The position numbers and the translations under genes are program-made. Below, piece by piece: positions 43,142 to 51,775 of a stretch of DNA of 51,775 bases. The stretch comes from Colwellia sp. GTDB lineage: Bacteria; Pseudomonadota; Gammaproteobacteria; Enterobacterales; Alteromonadaceae. The stretch spans positions 1 to 51,775 of the forward strand of contig JABSOX010000035.1 of NCBI GenBank assembly GCA_013215655.1. The letters run 5' to 3'. Within the stretch, counting starts at the first letter, position 1. The number at the start of each line of letters is the position of its first letter. A model generated the notes under the pieces. It was not told the DNA's origin and did not search any database. It was given only the letters and a program-made list of their open reading frames with translations.

Positions 43142-44566
43142 TTATTCAGCTAGCTCAACAGAGCCACTTTCTTCAGGTTGTAATTCAACCTGCTCAATTT
43201 TTTCAAAGCGATGCGATATCTTATCTGCTGAGGTATGAATTTGCTTCACATCATTAGCCGCTTGATCAATATGTTTTGCTAAATTATTAAAACGCCCTCG
43301 AAAACGATTAAAATCCCCAGCCAATTGCGATAAATGTTCTTGAATCACATGGATTTGCTTACGGGTTTCTTCATCTTTTAAGACCGAACGTGACGTCGTT
43401 AAGATAGCCATTAATGTTGTTGGTGATGCTAACCAAACACGTTTTTTATTTGCATAATCTACTAAATCACTTTGATGTGCATGAATTTCAGCAAAAATCG
43501 CTTCTGCAGGAATAAACATAATTGCGCCATCTGCAGTCTCTTTATCAATAAGATATTTATCACTAATGTCATTAATATGCTTTTTAATATCTACTTTAAA
43601 TTGTCTTTCCGCGGCTTTACGATCATGTTCACCTAACTGGTTATCTGCCATTTTTTTATAGCTTTCCAGCGGAAATTTAGAATCGATTACAACATTCCCC
43701 GTAGGCTCTGGTAAAAATAGAATACAATCAGCAATTTTTCCATTCGATAAAGTATGTTGTAAAGCAAAATGCTGTTCAGGCATAACATTACGAATAAGTG
43801 CGGTTAACTGCACTTCACCAAAAGCGCCACGAGAACGTTTATCAGCAAGCACTTCTTGTAAGCTCACCACATTCGTTGATAGTTCAGTGATTTTCTTCTG
43901 AGCATCGTCAATCAACGCCAGCCTTTGTAGAATATCATTAAAGGTCTTGGTAGTTTTTTCAAATCCGTCGGCAAGCCGCTTTTCAACTTGACCACTGATA
44001 TCTTTTAAACGGTTATCCGTTGATTGGGTAAGTTCATCAATACGTTTAGCCATTTGCTCACTTGACTGCAACATGCTTTTGGCAAGTTCATCGCGATTAT
44101 TGAGGGCGGCTTTATTTAAATGTTCAATTAATTGATCAACCGCTTTTGATTGATTTTCATTAAAATTAAATTTGTGTTCATTAAGTTGTTTGAGCAATTG
44201 CTGCTGATTTTCATTAGCGCTAGAATTTTGCTTTTCATTCAACTCCGCGTTTTGGCGCAATAACTTCATTTTAAGATCGGAAATTTGCTGTTCAAAATGC
44301 ATTTTGAGTTCAGCTTGCTGATTGAGGAACTGTTGATTATTGAAGTTTAGCTGCTGTTGATATTTATCAAACATCTCATTAGATAAAGTCACTCGTTCAA
44401 GTGTTTTTAACAACATCTCATCTTGACTATTGCGGCCTTTAATCAATTGATTTATTTTTAAAAACAACAAACTAACTAAGACAATAATGAAAATAAGCGA
44501 TATAAAAAAAATGGTCTCAATGGGAGTTAAAGATAAGCTTTCTAAAAAAGGCATTATAAAAACCAT
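43142..44566 (-). CDS. rmuC: DNA recombination protein RmuC
   Basis: 474 aa. One N-terminal transmembrane segment (about 17-37), a long Gln/Asn/Leu-rich coiled coil (about 45-225) and the RmuC domain (about 250-430: RGAFGEVQLTALIRNVMPEQHF, VVIDSKFPLESYKKM, EAIFAEIHAHQSDLVDYA, VWLASPTTLMAILTT). RmuC limits inversions at short repeats. Two ATGs (44564 and 44552) are possible and neither has a clear ribosome site; the longer is given. It is 54 bp upstream of the cyclase gene. Confidence 0.92.
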   Translation of the reverse strand: MVFIMPFLESLSLTPIETIFFISLIFIIVLVSLLFLKINQLIKGRNSQDEMLLKTLERVTLSNEMFDKYQQQLNFNNQQFLNQQAELKMHFEQQISDLKMKLLRQNAELNEKQNSSANENQQQLLKQLNEHKFNFNENQSKAVDQLIEHLNKAALNNRDELAKSMLQSSEQMAKRIDELTQSTDNRLKDISGQVEKRLADGFEKTTKTFNDILQRLALIDDAQKKITELSTNVVSLQEVLADKRSRGAFGEVQLTALIRNVMPEQHFALQHTLSNGKIADCILFLPEPTGNVVIDSKFPLESYKKMADNQLGEHDRKAAERQFKVDIKKHINDISDKYLIDKETADGAIMFIPAEAIFAEIHAHQSDLVDYANKKRVWLASPTTLMAILTTSRSVLKDEETRKQIHVIQEHLSQLAGDFNRFRGRFNNLAKHIDQAANDVKQIHTSADKISHRFEKIEQVELQPEESGSVELAE

Positions 44567-44671
44567 GCACTGTAAATATGAACAGTTATTAAAACACGAT
44601 TGTGTCCTTAGGTTAACTGTTATCTAGAAAATAATTTCAATAATGTAAGGTTAGGTTAGAGTGTATATACC

Positions 44672-44712
44672 CAAACCACTTCAAGATGCGAATTTCAGCA
44701 TCTTGAGGTTTG
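44672..44712. repeat. Hairpin with a 3-nt bulge
   Basis: CAAACC-act-TCAAGATGC (44672-44689) folds with GCATCTTGAGGTTTG (44698-44712), giving 15 paired bases and a 3-nt bulge around an 8-nt loop. It lies just beyond the TIGR02922-like gene. There is no T-tract. It looks like a REP-type intergenic palindrome. Confidence 0.45.
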
Positions 44713-44723
44713 AAATAGGATTT

Positions 44724-44951
44724 TTAATAAAGTGCACTTATATCATCGTCACAAACTCTATCGCCTATTTTATTAAGAATATCGACTTTACCATTACACA
44801 CAGCAACAATTGATTTACCCTCTTTAAATATTGCAGGAATGACTACTCGACCATTTTCATTTTGTGAAAAAGTGCAAACTTCATACATCAGCTCCAGTGA
44901 AACATCATTATAATAAATGATGGTTACAAGCCGCTTAATCATGTCAGGCAT
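44724..44951 (-). CDS. Small conserved protein, TIGR02922-like
   Basis: 75 aa: MPDMIKRLVTIIYYNDVSLELMYEV … GRVVIPAIFKEGKSIVAVCNGKVDILNKIGDRV. It resembles the TIGR02922 family, known to me as a short protein of unknown function restricted to Colwellia, Shewanella and relatives. No signal or membrane segment. AGGGA lies 4 nt before the ATG, a clear ribosome site. Function unknown. Confidence 0.7.
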   Translation of the reverse strand: MPDMIKRLVTIIYYNDVSLELMYEVCTFSQNENGRVVIPAIFKEGKSIVAVCNGKVDILNKIGDRVCDDDISALY

Positions 44952-45065
44952 AAGATCCCTAAAGTGTATTTTATGATAATAAATTGTGATATCAAGTTAA
45001 TTTATAGACAATAATCTTAGCCTTGTAAACATTATCCTGTAAATGTAAGTTAATAATATCACCAA

Positions 45066-45106
45066 TAAAAAATGCCTTTTGTATTGCTACAAAAGGCATT
45101 TTATTT
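45066..45106. terminator. Strong bidirectional terminator
   Basis: AAAATGCCTTTTGTA (45069-45083) and TACAAAAGGCATTTT (45088-45102) are perfect complements around TTGC. A-tract before and T-rich sequence after make it work both ways; it ends the S9 peptidase transcript 26 bp after the stop. Confidence 0.9.
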
Positions 45107-45132
45107 ATTTTTCGTAGCAAACGATTAAAAGC

Positions 45133-47226
45133 TTAATTTGAATCCTTAACGACATTTAACTCATCACTAACAGAGGAAGTTGCACGGGTATATTTAGCTA
45201 ACCAATTAAAAACTTCTTGATACCAAACTTTAAGATTATCAGGGTTTCGAATATGATGGTCTTCATTAGGGAACATCACTAAACGACTTTCTATCCCTTT
45301 TCTTTGCAAGGTGGTAAATGCTCCCAAACTTTGCGCATAAGGCACACGATAATCTAGCTCTCCCTGAATAACTAACATCGGTGTTTTCCAGTTATTAACA
45401 AAGGCTGAGGGATTAAACTTATTGTAATCATCACTGCCTTGCCAAACAGGGCCGCCCATATCATGTTCAGGAAACCACAGTTCTTCCGTTGACGTATAAA
45501 AGCTTGGCATGTCATAAAGACCTGCATGATTAATGAGACATTTAAAACCTTCTGGCCAATGACCTGCAATCCAATTCATCATATAGCCGCCATAAGAGGC
45601 GCCTAAAGCACAAGCGTTATTCACATCTAACCAAGGCGCTGCTTTAACAATATGAGCAAGACCTTTTTGTAAGTCTTCAAGTGGCTTACCACCCCAATCG
45701 CCTGCAATTGAGTCCGTGAATTTCTGACCGTAGCCTGTCGAACCATGAAAGTCGATCATCACCACACCATATCCTTGAGCTGCCCATAATTGTGCATTCC
45801 AACGATAATGAAACATATTACCAAAACTGCCCTGTGGCCCGCCGTGAACTAAAAAAGCAATAGGGTAAGTTTGACCTTCTTGGTAATTGGCAGGCTTTAA
45901 CCAATAACCAAATACCTCTTGATCTTGCCAGCCTTTAAAACTAAATTGTTTATATTCGGCCATTTTAATATCGCTAAGTTTGCTTTTATTGACATCGGTT
46001 AATTGCTTAATTCCATAGCTATCCCGGTTAATAACAAAAATATCTTTTGGAGTATTTAAACTATGGCGAGTGAAATATATTTTATCGTCAACAACAGCAA
46101 TATTGCCGCTAGTACCCATATTATAAACTGAGCGAACATCACCAAATTCAGGGTTTATTTCAAAAATGCTTTTTTGACCAACATCTTGCGCGGTAACATA
46201 CAAGGTACGATTATCGTTAGCAAAAACAAGTTCACTTACCGAGCGATCCCACTGGTTAGCAATTGATCTAGTTTTACCGGTAGTATTATCTCGCACTTTT
46301 ATCGAAAATTTATCTGATTCATATCCAGGTGTTGCCATAGCTAAATAAGCTAAATAACGACCATTGTTTGAGTAAACAGGTTTTGCATCCCATGCTTTAT
46401 TATCTTCTGTGATATTGGTTAGTTCATAGGTTGTTAAATCAACTTCAAATAAATCAAAGTTCGTTGTCCACGCCTGATCTTTACTAGGAGCCTTAGCTGA
46501 AAAAACAAGATTTTTGGCATCAGGACTAAAGCTTACTTGACCAATACCGACAATATCAGCAAACCAATTTGGCATAAGATCCGTCGCTGTTTTTATTTGC
46601 TGTGCAGCTACTTTTTTAGCAATAAATAAATGATTTTTATAAGGTGTATTCCATGTATCCCAATGACGTACCATCAGTTGATCAAATACGCGTACGTTAT
46701 ACTTATTATTTTTATCTTGGGTTTGTGCTGCTAGAGTACACTCAAAATCAGTACACCCTGGTTTTACGGTAATTTCTAAGGCAAAGGACTTTTCATCATT
46801 AGCAACAATAAAACCATTAATATCAAGTGGTAAATCTGTAATTTGTTGTGCTTCACCGCCATTCAGCATCAGCTGCCAAATTTGTGAACTACCACTTCGA
46901 GCAGATAAAAAATAAAGGCTTTTACCGTCACTTGAATATTTAACATTACTTTCAGCTTTTTTATGACTGGTTAATTGGCGTACCTTATCGGTCGCAATAT
47001 CTTTTATATATAAATGATTATCAGCTGAGTTTATGCCTTTTTTAAGGCCATAAACCAAACTTGTACCGTCAGGTGAAACCACCATAGTTTGAATTTGATT
47101 TAACTGGCTTAACGTTTCAACCGTTAAAATATTTTGTTTATCTTGTGCAAAGCTTGTTTGTGATAAAACTAAGCTAGAGGAAATCAAGCAAGCTAAAACA
47201 AACGGTACTTTTTTTATTATTTTCAT
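45133..47226 (-). CDS. Exported S9-family prolyl oligopeptidase/acylaminoacyl-peptidase
   Basis: 697 aa with a signal peptide (1-27, ending SQTSFA). The N-terminal two-thirds is a WD40-like beta-propeller (TLYVTAQDVGQKSIFEI, YFLSARSGSSQIW repeats) and the C-terminal third an alpha/beta hydrolase: oxyanion region HGGPQGSFG, Ser in GASYGGYMMNW, Asp in GELDYRVPYAQ and His in NEDHHIRNP. It degrades oligopeptides in the periplasm. It is followed by a strong terminator and preceded by the fumarase gene with its own terminator between. Confidence 0.93.
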   Translation of the reverse strand: MKIIKKVPFVLACLISSSLVLSQTSFAQDKQNILTVETLSQLNQIQTMVVSPDGTSLVYGLKKGINSADNHLYIKDIATDKVRQLTSHKKAESNVKYSSDGKSLYFLSARSGSSQIWQLMLNGGEAQQITDLPLDINGFIVANDEKSFALEITVKPGCTDFECTLAAQTQDKNNKYNVRVFDQLMVRHWDTWNTPYKNHLFIAKKVAAQQIKTATDLMPNWFADIVGIGQVSFSPDAKNLVFSAKAPSKDQAWTTNFDLFEVDLTTYELTNITEDNKAWDAKPVYSNNGRYLAYLAMATPGYESDKFSIKVRDNTTGKTRSIANQWDRSVSELVFANDNRTLYVTAQDVGQKSIFEINPEFGDVRSVYNMGTSGNIAVVDDKIYFTRHSLNTPKDIFVINRDSYGIKQLTDVNKSKLSDIKMAEYKQFSFKGWQDQEVFGYWLKPANYQEGQTYPIAFLVHGGPQGSFGNMFHYRWNAQLWAAQGYGVVMIDFHGSTGYGQKFTDSIAGDWGGKPLEDLQKGLAHIVKAAPWLDVNNACALGASYGGYMMNWIAGHWPEGFKCLINHAGLYDMPSFYTSTEELWFPEHDMGGPVWQGSDDYNKFNPSAFVNNWKTPMLVIQGELDYRVPYAQSLGAFTTLQRKGIESRLVMFPNEDHHIRNPDNLKVWYQEVFNWLAKYTRATSSVSDELNVVKDSN

Positions 47227-47240
47227 AAAATCAAATCACA

Positions 47241-47272
47241 AAAATAATTTATAAGCGCCCATTTGAGCGCTT
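47241..47272 (-). terminator. Terminator after the fumarase gene
   Basis: On the minus strand AAGCGC pairs with GCGCTT (47253-47258 with 47267-47272), 8-nt loop, followed by ATAAATTATTTTT. It is 31 bp after the fumarase stop. Confidence 0.7.
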
Positions 47273-47302
47273 CTATTTTTGGGAAGCATTTAGAATATGC
47301 TG

Positions 47303-48826
47303 TTAAACTTTTTTAGCAGCATCCATAACTTGAATTTTCTTTTGCCAAATAGCAGGGCCTGTTACATGCACAGATTCACCTAAGCTATCAACAGCAACCG
47401 TTACTGGCATATCTTCTACTTCAAATTCATAAATGGCTTCCATACCCATATCGGCAAAAGCGACAACTTTCGCTTTCTTAATCGCTTTTGATACTAAGTA
47501 TGCTGCACCACCAACGGCCATTAAATATACCGATTTATGGTTTTTAATGGTTTCTACAGTGGCTGCGCCACGCTCAGCTTTTCCTATAGTACCTAAAAGC
47601 CCAGTTTCAGCTAACATCATTTCGGTAAATTTATCCATGCGAGTTGCCGTTGTTGGACCAGCAGGTCCTACAGCTTCGTCTCCTACCGCGTCAACGGGAC
47701 CAACGTAATAAATAAATTTATCAGTAAAATCAACTGGTAATTTTTCACCCTTGGCTAACATCTCTTTAATACGTTTATGAGCGGCATCACGGCCAGTTAA
47801 AATAGTACCACTTAATAAAACCGTTTCGCCTGTTTTCCACGAACTCACATCTGCTTTTTTCAAGTCATCAACATTTACACGACGAACGTTTCCCCCCACA
47901 TCCCAAGTAATTTCTGGCCAGTCTTCGAGTTTTGGTGGTATTAAATTAGCAGGACCTGAACCGTCTAAGTGAAAATGAATATGCCGAGTTGCTGCACAAT
48001 TTGGGATCATCACTACGGGTTTTGACGCGGCATGGGTTGGCACTGACATAATTTTAATATCAACCACCGTGGTTAAGCCACCTAAACCCTGTGCACCTAT
48101 GCCTAATTTATTTACCCGTTCAAAAATTTCTAAGCGTAATTTCTCTTCCGCTGTTTCTGCACCGCGGTCAATTAACTCTTGAATGTTTACCGGCTCCATC
48201 AAACTTTCTTTAGCAAGTACGCCAGCTTTTTCAGCCGTACCACCAATACCTATACCCAACATTCCTGGAGGACACCAGCCAGCGCCCATCGTAGGTAACG
48301 TTTTGACGACCCAATCAGCAATTGAATCACTAGGATTTAACATTACCATTTTGGACTTATTTTCACTGCCGCCGCCTTTTGCTGCGATCATAATTTCAAT
48401 ATCACCACCGGTAACCATATCGATATGTACAACAGCTGGGGTATTGTCTTTGGTATTAATACGCTTGCCAGCTGGGTCTTTTACAATAGAAGCGCGTAGT
48501 GGATTATCTGGATTTAAATAAGCACGACGGGTGCCTTCATCAATCATTTCTTGAACGGTTAGGTCTGTTTTATCCCATTGCACTTCCATACCGACTTTGA
48601 CAAAACAAGTCACTATACCGGTATCTTGACAGATAGGGCGCTGACCATGGGCAGACATACGCGAATTAATTAAGATTTGTGCAATGGCGTCTTTTGCCGC
48701 TTTATTTTCTTCTTTATGATAAGCTTTTTCAAGTGCTTGAATAAAATCTAATGGATGATAATAAGAAATATACTGCAAAGCATCAGCAATACTTTCGATT
48801 AAATCTTGTTGTTTGATAATAGCCAT
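47303..48826 (-). CDS. fumA: Class I (4Fe-4S) fumarate hydratase
   Basis: 507 aa. The iron-sulfur cysteines are C66 in PICQDTG, C185 in GAGWCPPGML and C277 in IPNCAATRHIHF. Both the alpha domain (GGDIEIMIAAKGGGSENKS) and the beta domain (GPVDAVGDEAVGPAGPTTATRMDKF) are present in one chain, as in FumA/FumB. It interconverts fumarate and malate in the TCA cycle and is oxygen-sensitive. The promoter region carries a short inverted-repeat element (48852-48914) just 26 bp upstream of the start. AAGGGC serves as ribosome site. Confidence 0.95.
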   Translation of the reverse strand: MAIIKQQDLIESIADALQYISYYHPLDFIQALEKAYHKEENKAAKDAIAQILINSRMSAHGQRPICQDTGIVTCFVKVGMEVQWDKTDLTVQEMIDEGTRRAYLNPDNPLRASIVKDPAGKRINTKDNTPAVVHIDMVTGGDIEIMIAAKGGGSENKSKMVMLNPSDSIADWVVKTLPTMGAGWCPPGMLGIGIGGTAEKAGVLAKESLMEPVNIQELIDRGAETAEEKLRLEIFERVNKLGIGAQGLGGLTTVVDIKIMSVPTHAASKPVVMIPNCAATRHIHFHLDGSGPANLIPPKLEDWPEITWDVGGNVRRVNVDDLKKADVSSWKTGETVLLSGTILTGRDAAHKRIKEMLAKGEKLPVDFTDKFIYYVGPVDAVGDEAVGPAGPTTATRMDKFTEMMLAETGLLGTIGKAERGAATVETIKNHKSVYLMAVGGAAYLVSKAIKKAKVVAFADMGMEAIYEFEVEDMPVTVAVDSLGESVHVTGPAIWQKKIQVMDAAKKV

Positions 48827-48851
48827 AACTGCCCTTCTGATCTTTAGTAAA

Positions 48852-48914
48852 GTTTATACTCGTTGCCAGTCAATATGCATGTTTCAGAGTACACTTTGAA
48901 TGATGACGGATATC
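48852..48914. repeat. Deleted copy of the structured repeat (copy B)
   Basis: 48852-48887 matches the reverse complement of 24708-24744 at about 33 of 38 aligned positions, including an uninterrupted TCAATATGCATGTTTCAG. 48893-48914 (ACTTTGAATGATGACGGATATC) matches the other end of the same element. The ~200-bp interior with both arms is missing. It lies in the leader or promoter of the fumarase gene. Confidence 0.75.
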
Positions 48915-48924
48915 ATAATTCTAC

Positions 48925-48943
48925 ACTCTTTTAATGAAAGAGT
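48925..48943. promoter_or_regulatory. Palindrome in the fumarase-pabB divergent region
   Basis: ACTCTTT-taatg-AAAGAGT is a perfect 7+5+7 palindrome about 100 bp upstream of the fumarase gene and the pabB gene. It could be an operator; no known consensus is matched. Confidence 0.35.
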
Positions 48944-49046
48944 TGAAAGTTAAAAAATTGCCGATATCATACCCTGCTTGTATTGCGGCTACCAGTAACT
49001 TATCTTGGACTAGCTGCCACTCGTCAACCTAAAAAGTAGTACTAAA

Positions 49047-50471
49047 TTGCCTATTAAGAATACGATAACTCTTTCTATAGAACCTCTAAAAATATCGAAT
49101 GGCCTTTCGCCACTGGATCTTTTTACCCCTTTAGCAAATGAGCCTTGGGCAATGTGGTTAGATTCCTGTGAAAGTGATCATCTTGATAGTCAGTTTGATA
49201 TTATGGTATGGCAACCAACAATAACGTTAACCACTAATGAGCAAACGACAACAATACATCACATAATTGATAATACCGTTGAGGTGAGTAAAGAAGATCC
49301 ACTTTTTTTAATCAATAAACTTCAAAATGAATTATTTAGCCCTTCATTAAAATCGCAGATAAAACTACCTTTCAAAGGGGGCGCTGTCGGTTATTTTTCG
49401 TATGATTTAGGTAGACGTTTCGAAACATTACCAGCTAAAGCTGAACAAGATATTAATCTTGCCGAAATGGCAATTGGTATATATACACAAGCAATAGTTT
49501 TTGATCGTCATAACAAACAATATCATTTAGTTTGTGAGGATGAAGAAAGAACAAAAATCGAACAAGAGTTAACAATAAAATTAACCCAACAATTAAACTC
49601 GCCATTAGAGAATGCGGATAAAAAGTCACCATCATTTACGCTTAATTCGAGCTGGCAGTCGAATATGAGTAAAAATGAATATCAACAAAAATTCTTTCAA
49701 GTACATCAATATTTATTATCAGGGGATTGTTACCAAATAAATCTATCACAACGTTTTTCTGCTACCTATCAAGGTGATGAATTTTTAGCTTATACCGTGC
49801 TAAGAGAGAAAAACAAAGCTCCCTTCTCTGCTTTTATGCGTTTTAAAGACAGCACTATTTTAAGTATTTCTCCCGAACGATTTCTACAATTAAGCCAAGA
49901 TAAAGTACAAAGCAAACCAATCAAAGGAACACGCCCTAGAGACAATAACTCAATCATAGATGCCAAGCATGCGACCGAGTTATTAAATTCAGAAAAGGAT
50001 AGAGCGGAGAACCTGATGATCGTAGATTTATTACGTAACGACATCAGTAAGGTTTGCCAACCCGGTAGTGTTAAAGTACCAAAGCTTTTTGATATCGAGA
50101 GTTTTCCAGCGGTACATCATCTAGTCAGTACCGTAGAAGGAAAACTTGCCACCGAGTTTACTGCCACTGATTTATTACGAGGTGCTTTCCCTGGTGGCTC
50201 GATCACCGGAGCTCCTAAAATAAGGGCAATGGAGATTATTGAAGAGTTAGAGCCACAACGTAGAAGCATTTACTGTGGTTCTATCGGTTATATTTCAGCC
50301 TGTGGTAATATGGATACCAGCATCACTATTCGCACACTTATTTGCACAAAAAATAAAATACACTGTTGGGCAGGCGGCGGCTTAGTCGCGGATTCAAATG
50401 TAGAGAGTGAATACCAAGAAACCTTCGATAAAGTAAATAAAATATTGCCTGTTTTAACGGCACTTTCATAA
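49047..50471 (+). CDS. pabB: Aminodeoxychorismate synthase component I
   Basis: 474 aa. The chorismate-binding domain is complete: FKGGAVGYFSYDLGRRFE, GDCYQINLSQRF, FSAFMRFKDSTILSISPERFL, KPIKGTRPR, SEKDRAENLMIVDLLRNDIS, HHLVSTVEGKL, FPGGSITGAPKIRAMEIIEELE and GGGLVADSNVESEYQET. PabB converts chorismate with ammonia to aminodeoxychorismate for folate; the motif set is PabB-like, not TrpE-like (PIKGTRPR). The start is a TTG at 49047 with a poor ribosome site, so a low or regulated level is likely. The Nudix gene follows 40 bp later. Confidence 0.93.
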   Translation: MPIKNTITLSIEPLKISNGLSPLDLFTPLANEPWAMWLDSCESDHLDSQFDIMVWQPTITLTTNEQTTTIHHIIDNTVEVSKEDPLFLINKLQNELFSPSLKSQIKLPFKGGAVGYFSYDLGRRFETLPAKAEQDINLAEMAIGIYTQAIVFDRHNKQYHLVCEDEERTKIEQELTIKLTQQLNSPLENADKKSPSFTLNSSWQSNMSKNEYQQKFFQVHQYLLSGDCYQINLSQRFSATYQGDEFLAYTVLREKNKAPFSAFMRFKDSTILSISPERFLQLSQDKVQSKPIKGTRPRDNNSIIDAKHATELLNSEKDRAENLMIVDLLRNDISKVCQPGSVKVPKLFDIESFPAVHHLVSTVEGKLATEFTATDLLRGAFPGGSITGAPKIRAMEIIEELEPQRRSIYCGSIGYISACGNMDTSITIRTLICTKNKIHCWAGGGLVADSNVESEYQETFDKVNKILPVLTALS

Positions 50472-50511
50472 AATAACCTTGAAGGCGAATCCAAAGAGTG
50501 AATGAGCAAAC

Positions 50512-51084
50512 ATGATGACCAAAGATGAGTTTCTACATAAATTTAAATTACGGCAACTTGAGAGCTCTAGTCACGAATATCGTTATCACAGTACGTTAAA
50601 AAAAGCGGCAGTATTAATAGCAATAATTGATGATAATAAAGAATTAAAGGTCTTGTTAACTAAAAGAGCTGCTCATTTACGCCACCATGGTGGACAAGTA
50701 AGCTTTCCGGGTGGAAAAAATGAACCTGAGGATATCAACCTAATTGCAACCGCTTTAAGAGAAGCACAAGAAGAAATAGGCTTATCACCTAACAAGGTTA
50801 AGGTTATTGGTCAATTACATCCTTACCAAACAATTTCAGGTTACCTAGTTACACCAATAATTGCGCTAATCCCTAATAACCAAACCTATACAAAAGATGA
50901 AAATGAAGTAAGCGAAATATTCCAAGTGCCCTTACAGCACTTTCTAGAAATTAAAAATCATCAACAAGTAACGGTATATCATCAAGGTAAACCTCACCAA
51001 GTGCCTTTTATGCCTTATAATCAATACAATATTTGGGGAGCAACAGCAGCAATGCTAAAAGACCTTGCTCGGCATTTAACATAA
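50512..51084 (+). CDS. nudL: CoA pyrophosphatase, Nudix family
   Basis: 190 aa. LLTKRAAHLRHHGGQVSFPGGKNEPED is split over the two conserved NudL/YeaB blocks (LLTKR..HLR.H.GQV and FPGG), followed by ATALREAQEEIGL, the Nudix helix with its Glu metal ligands. It cleaves CoA derivatives or similar diphosphates. Two adjacent ATGs (50512, 50515) are equally possible. It is 40 bp downstream of pabB, probably the same transcript, as in many gammaproteobacteria. Confidence 0.92.
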   Translation: MMTKDEFLHKFKLRQLESSSHEYRYHSTLKKAAVLIAIIDDNKELKVLLTKRAAHLRHHGGQVSFPGGKNEPEDINLIATALREAQEEIGLSPNKVKVIGQLHPYQTISGYLVTPIIALIPNNQTYTKDENEVSEIFQVPLQHFLEIKNHQQVTVYHQGKPHQVPFMPYNQYNIWGATAAMLKDLARHLT

Positions 51085-51184
51085 TGCGATAACTTTTGTT
51101 TTCCATTGTGATAACTTTCAGTTACCATTACCGAAGATAATTTGAAGTTTTACTGCTTACAACGAAATTAATTCAGGTTTTTTC

Positions 51185-51775
51185 ATGATTAGTGTATTTG
51201 ATATGTTTTCCATTGGTATCGGGCCATCGAGCTCACATACCGTTGGCCCTATGCGTGCAGCAAAACTATTTGTTGATTGTCTTAATGAAACAAAGCAGTT
51301 AAATAAGGTCACACGCGTTAAGTGTGAATTCTTTGGCTCGTTAGGACAAACAGGGATCGGGCATGGTACAGGCAAAGCGGTAATTTTAGGATTAACTGGG
51401 CAAGCGCCTGAATCAATCCCTGTTAATGCTATAGAACCGATATTAAAAGCGGTTATTGACAGCCAAACGCTTTCATTAAATGGCACTCATACCGTTGCAT
51501 TCCCTAAAAATGACGCGATTATTTATCATCGTCGTAAAACACTACCTGCACATGCAAATGCGATGACGTTATATGCATTTGATCAGCAAGATAATACTCT
51601 TTTAGAAGAAACTTATTATTCCATTGGTGGTGGTTTTATTGTCAAAGATTGCGACTTTGAAAAAGAAAAAAACAAGGCGCTTTCTTTACATGAAAATATT
51701 GAACGCCCTCATCATTTTTCCAACGCAACTGAGCTTTTCAATGAGGCTATTGAAAAAAGTTTAAGCATTAGCACC
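51185..51775 (+). CDS. sdaA: L-serine dehydratase, iron-sulfur type, N-terminal part (cut by window edge)
   Basis: Open for 197 codons to the window edge. It begins MISVFDMFSIGIGPSSSHTVG and continues PMRAAKLF, the signature of single-chain Fe-S serine ammonia-lyases, then FFGSLGQTGIGHGTGKAVILGL. The enzyme converts L-serine to pyruvate and ammonia. ATG at 51185 follows CAGGTTTTTT. It comes 100 bp after the Nudix gene with an AT-rich spacer, so it may have its own promoter. The Fe-S cysteines lie beyond the window. Confidence 0.93.
   Translation, partial: MISVFDMFSIGIGPSSSHTVGPMRAAKLFVDCLNETKQLNKVTRVKCEFFGSLGQTGIGHGTGKAVILGLTGQAPESIPVNAIEPILKAVIDSQTLSLNGTHTVAFPKNDAIIYHRRKTLPAHANAMTLYAFDQQDNTLLEETYYSIGGGFIVKDCDFEKEKNKALSLHENIERPHHFSNATELFNEAIEKSLSIST

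Overview
The window reads as a chromosomal segment of a low-GC marine gammaproteobacterium of the Alteromonadales, most likely Colwellia or a close relative such as Thalassotalea. This is inferred from the AT-rich base composition, the gene families (RoxA, RsuA, class I fumarase, PabB, RmuC, SdaA, a TonB receptor with a lipoprotein partner, a TIGR02922-type small protein) and the density of signalling genes. Genes are compact and intact, with a few clear scars. No rRNA, tRNA, CRISPR array, transposase or intact prophage was seen.

Layout. 1-2.5 kb: glutathione-dependent formaldehyde oxidation (frmA and the start of an S-formylglutathione hydrolase gene) with a divergent LysR regulator. 2.5-5.5 kb: accessory genes, including a GC-rich, probably acquired OmdA/YdeI-type gene, a broken small ORF, a GNAT enzyme, and a ParD-like antitoxin gene overlapping a methionine aminopeptidase gene. 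5.7-9.1 kb: a tight four-gene operon of exported proteins (NTF2-like, two metallo-beta-lactamase-fold enzymes, one VOC protein). 9.8-17.4 kb: an ABC export system (HlyD-type adaptor, ATPase, FtsX/MacB-type permease) divergent from an NtrC-type response regulator and its kinase; a sigma-54 promoter and tandem upstream palindromes tie the two halves together. 17.5-23.5 kb: a solute-binding protein, a haem-binding DUF3365 protein, a TonB-dependent receptor and a large lipoprotein. 23.7-27.3 kb: a dienelactone hydrolase-like gene, a large structured repeat element, an HD-GYP gene and a polyamine-type binding protein with a non-canonical start. 27.4-30.4 kb: a nitrilase-like pseudoenzyme, rsuA and roxA. 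30.5-30.9 kb: the fused remains of ubiV and ubiT. 31-35.7 kb: a phage O/P-like replication pair, LysE, GFA, DUF962 and DUF1697 genes, and a membrane protein/XRE pair. 35.7-44.6 kb: a TPR hybrid kinase, a voltage-gated cation channel with a calcium-type filter, a GloC-like hydrolase, a sodium symporter, a diguanylate cyclase and rmuC. 44.7-51.8 kb: a TIGR02922-like small protein, an S9 peptidase, fumarase, pabB, a CoA-type Nudix hydrolase and the start of sdaA.

Most striking are: (i) a ~250 bp element at 24490-24736 with two hairpin arms whose loops carry a perfect 14-nt complement, and whose ends recur in two short deleted copies at 9711-9769 and 48852-48914; (ii) a deletion scar that removed the O2-independent ubiquinone genes ubiUVT and left the two 3' ends abutting; (iii) a sigma-54 regulon whose regulator, enhancer sites, promoter and target can all be read from sequence; (iv) a bacterial channel with a TFEDWTD filter; (v) a gene with an ideal ribosome binding site but only ATA/ATT/ATC codons at start distance. 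All calls come from reading the sequence; no database search was possible.
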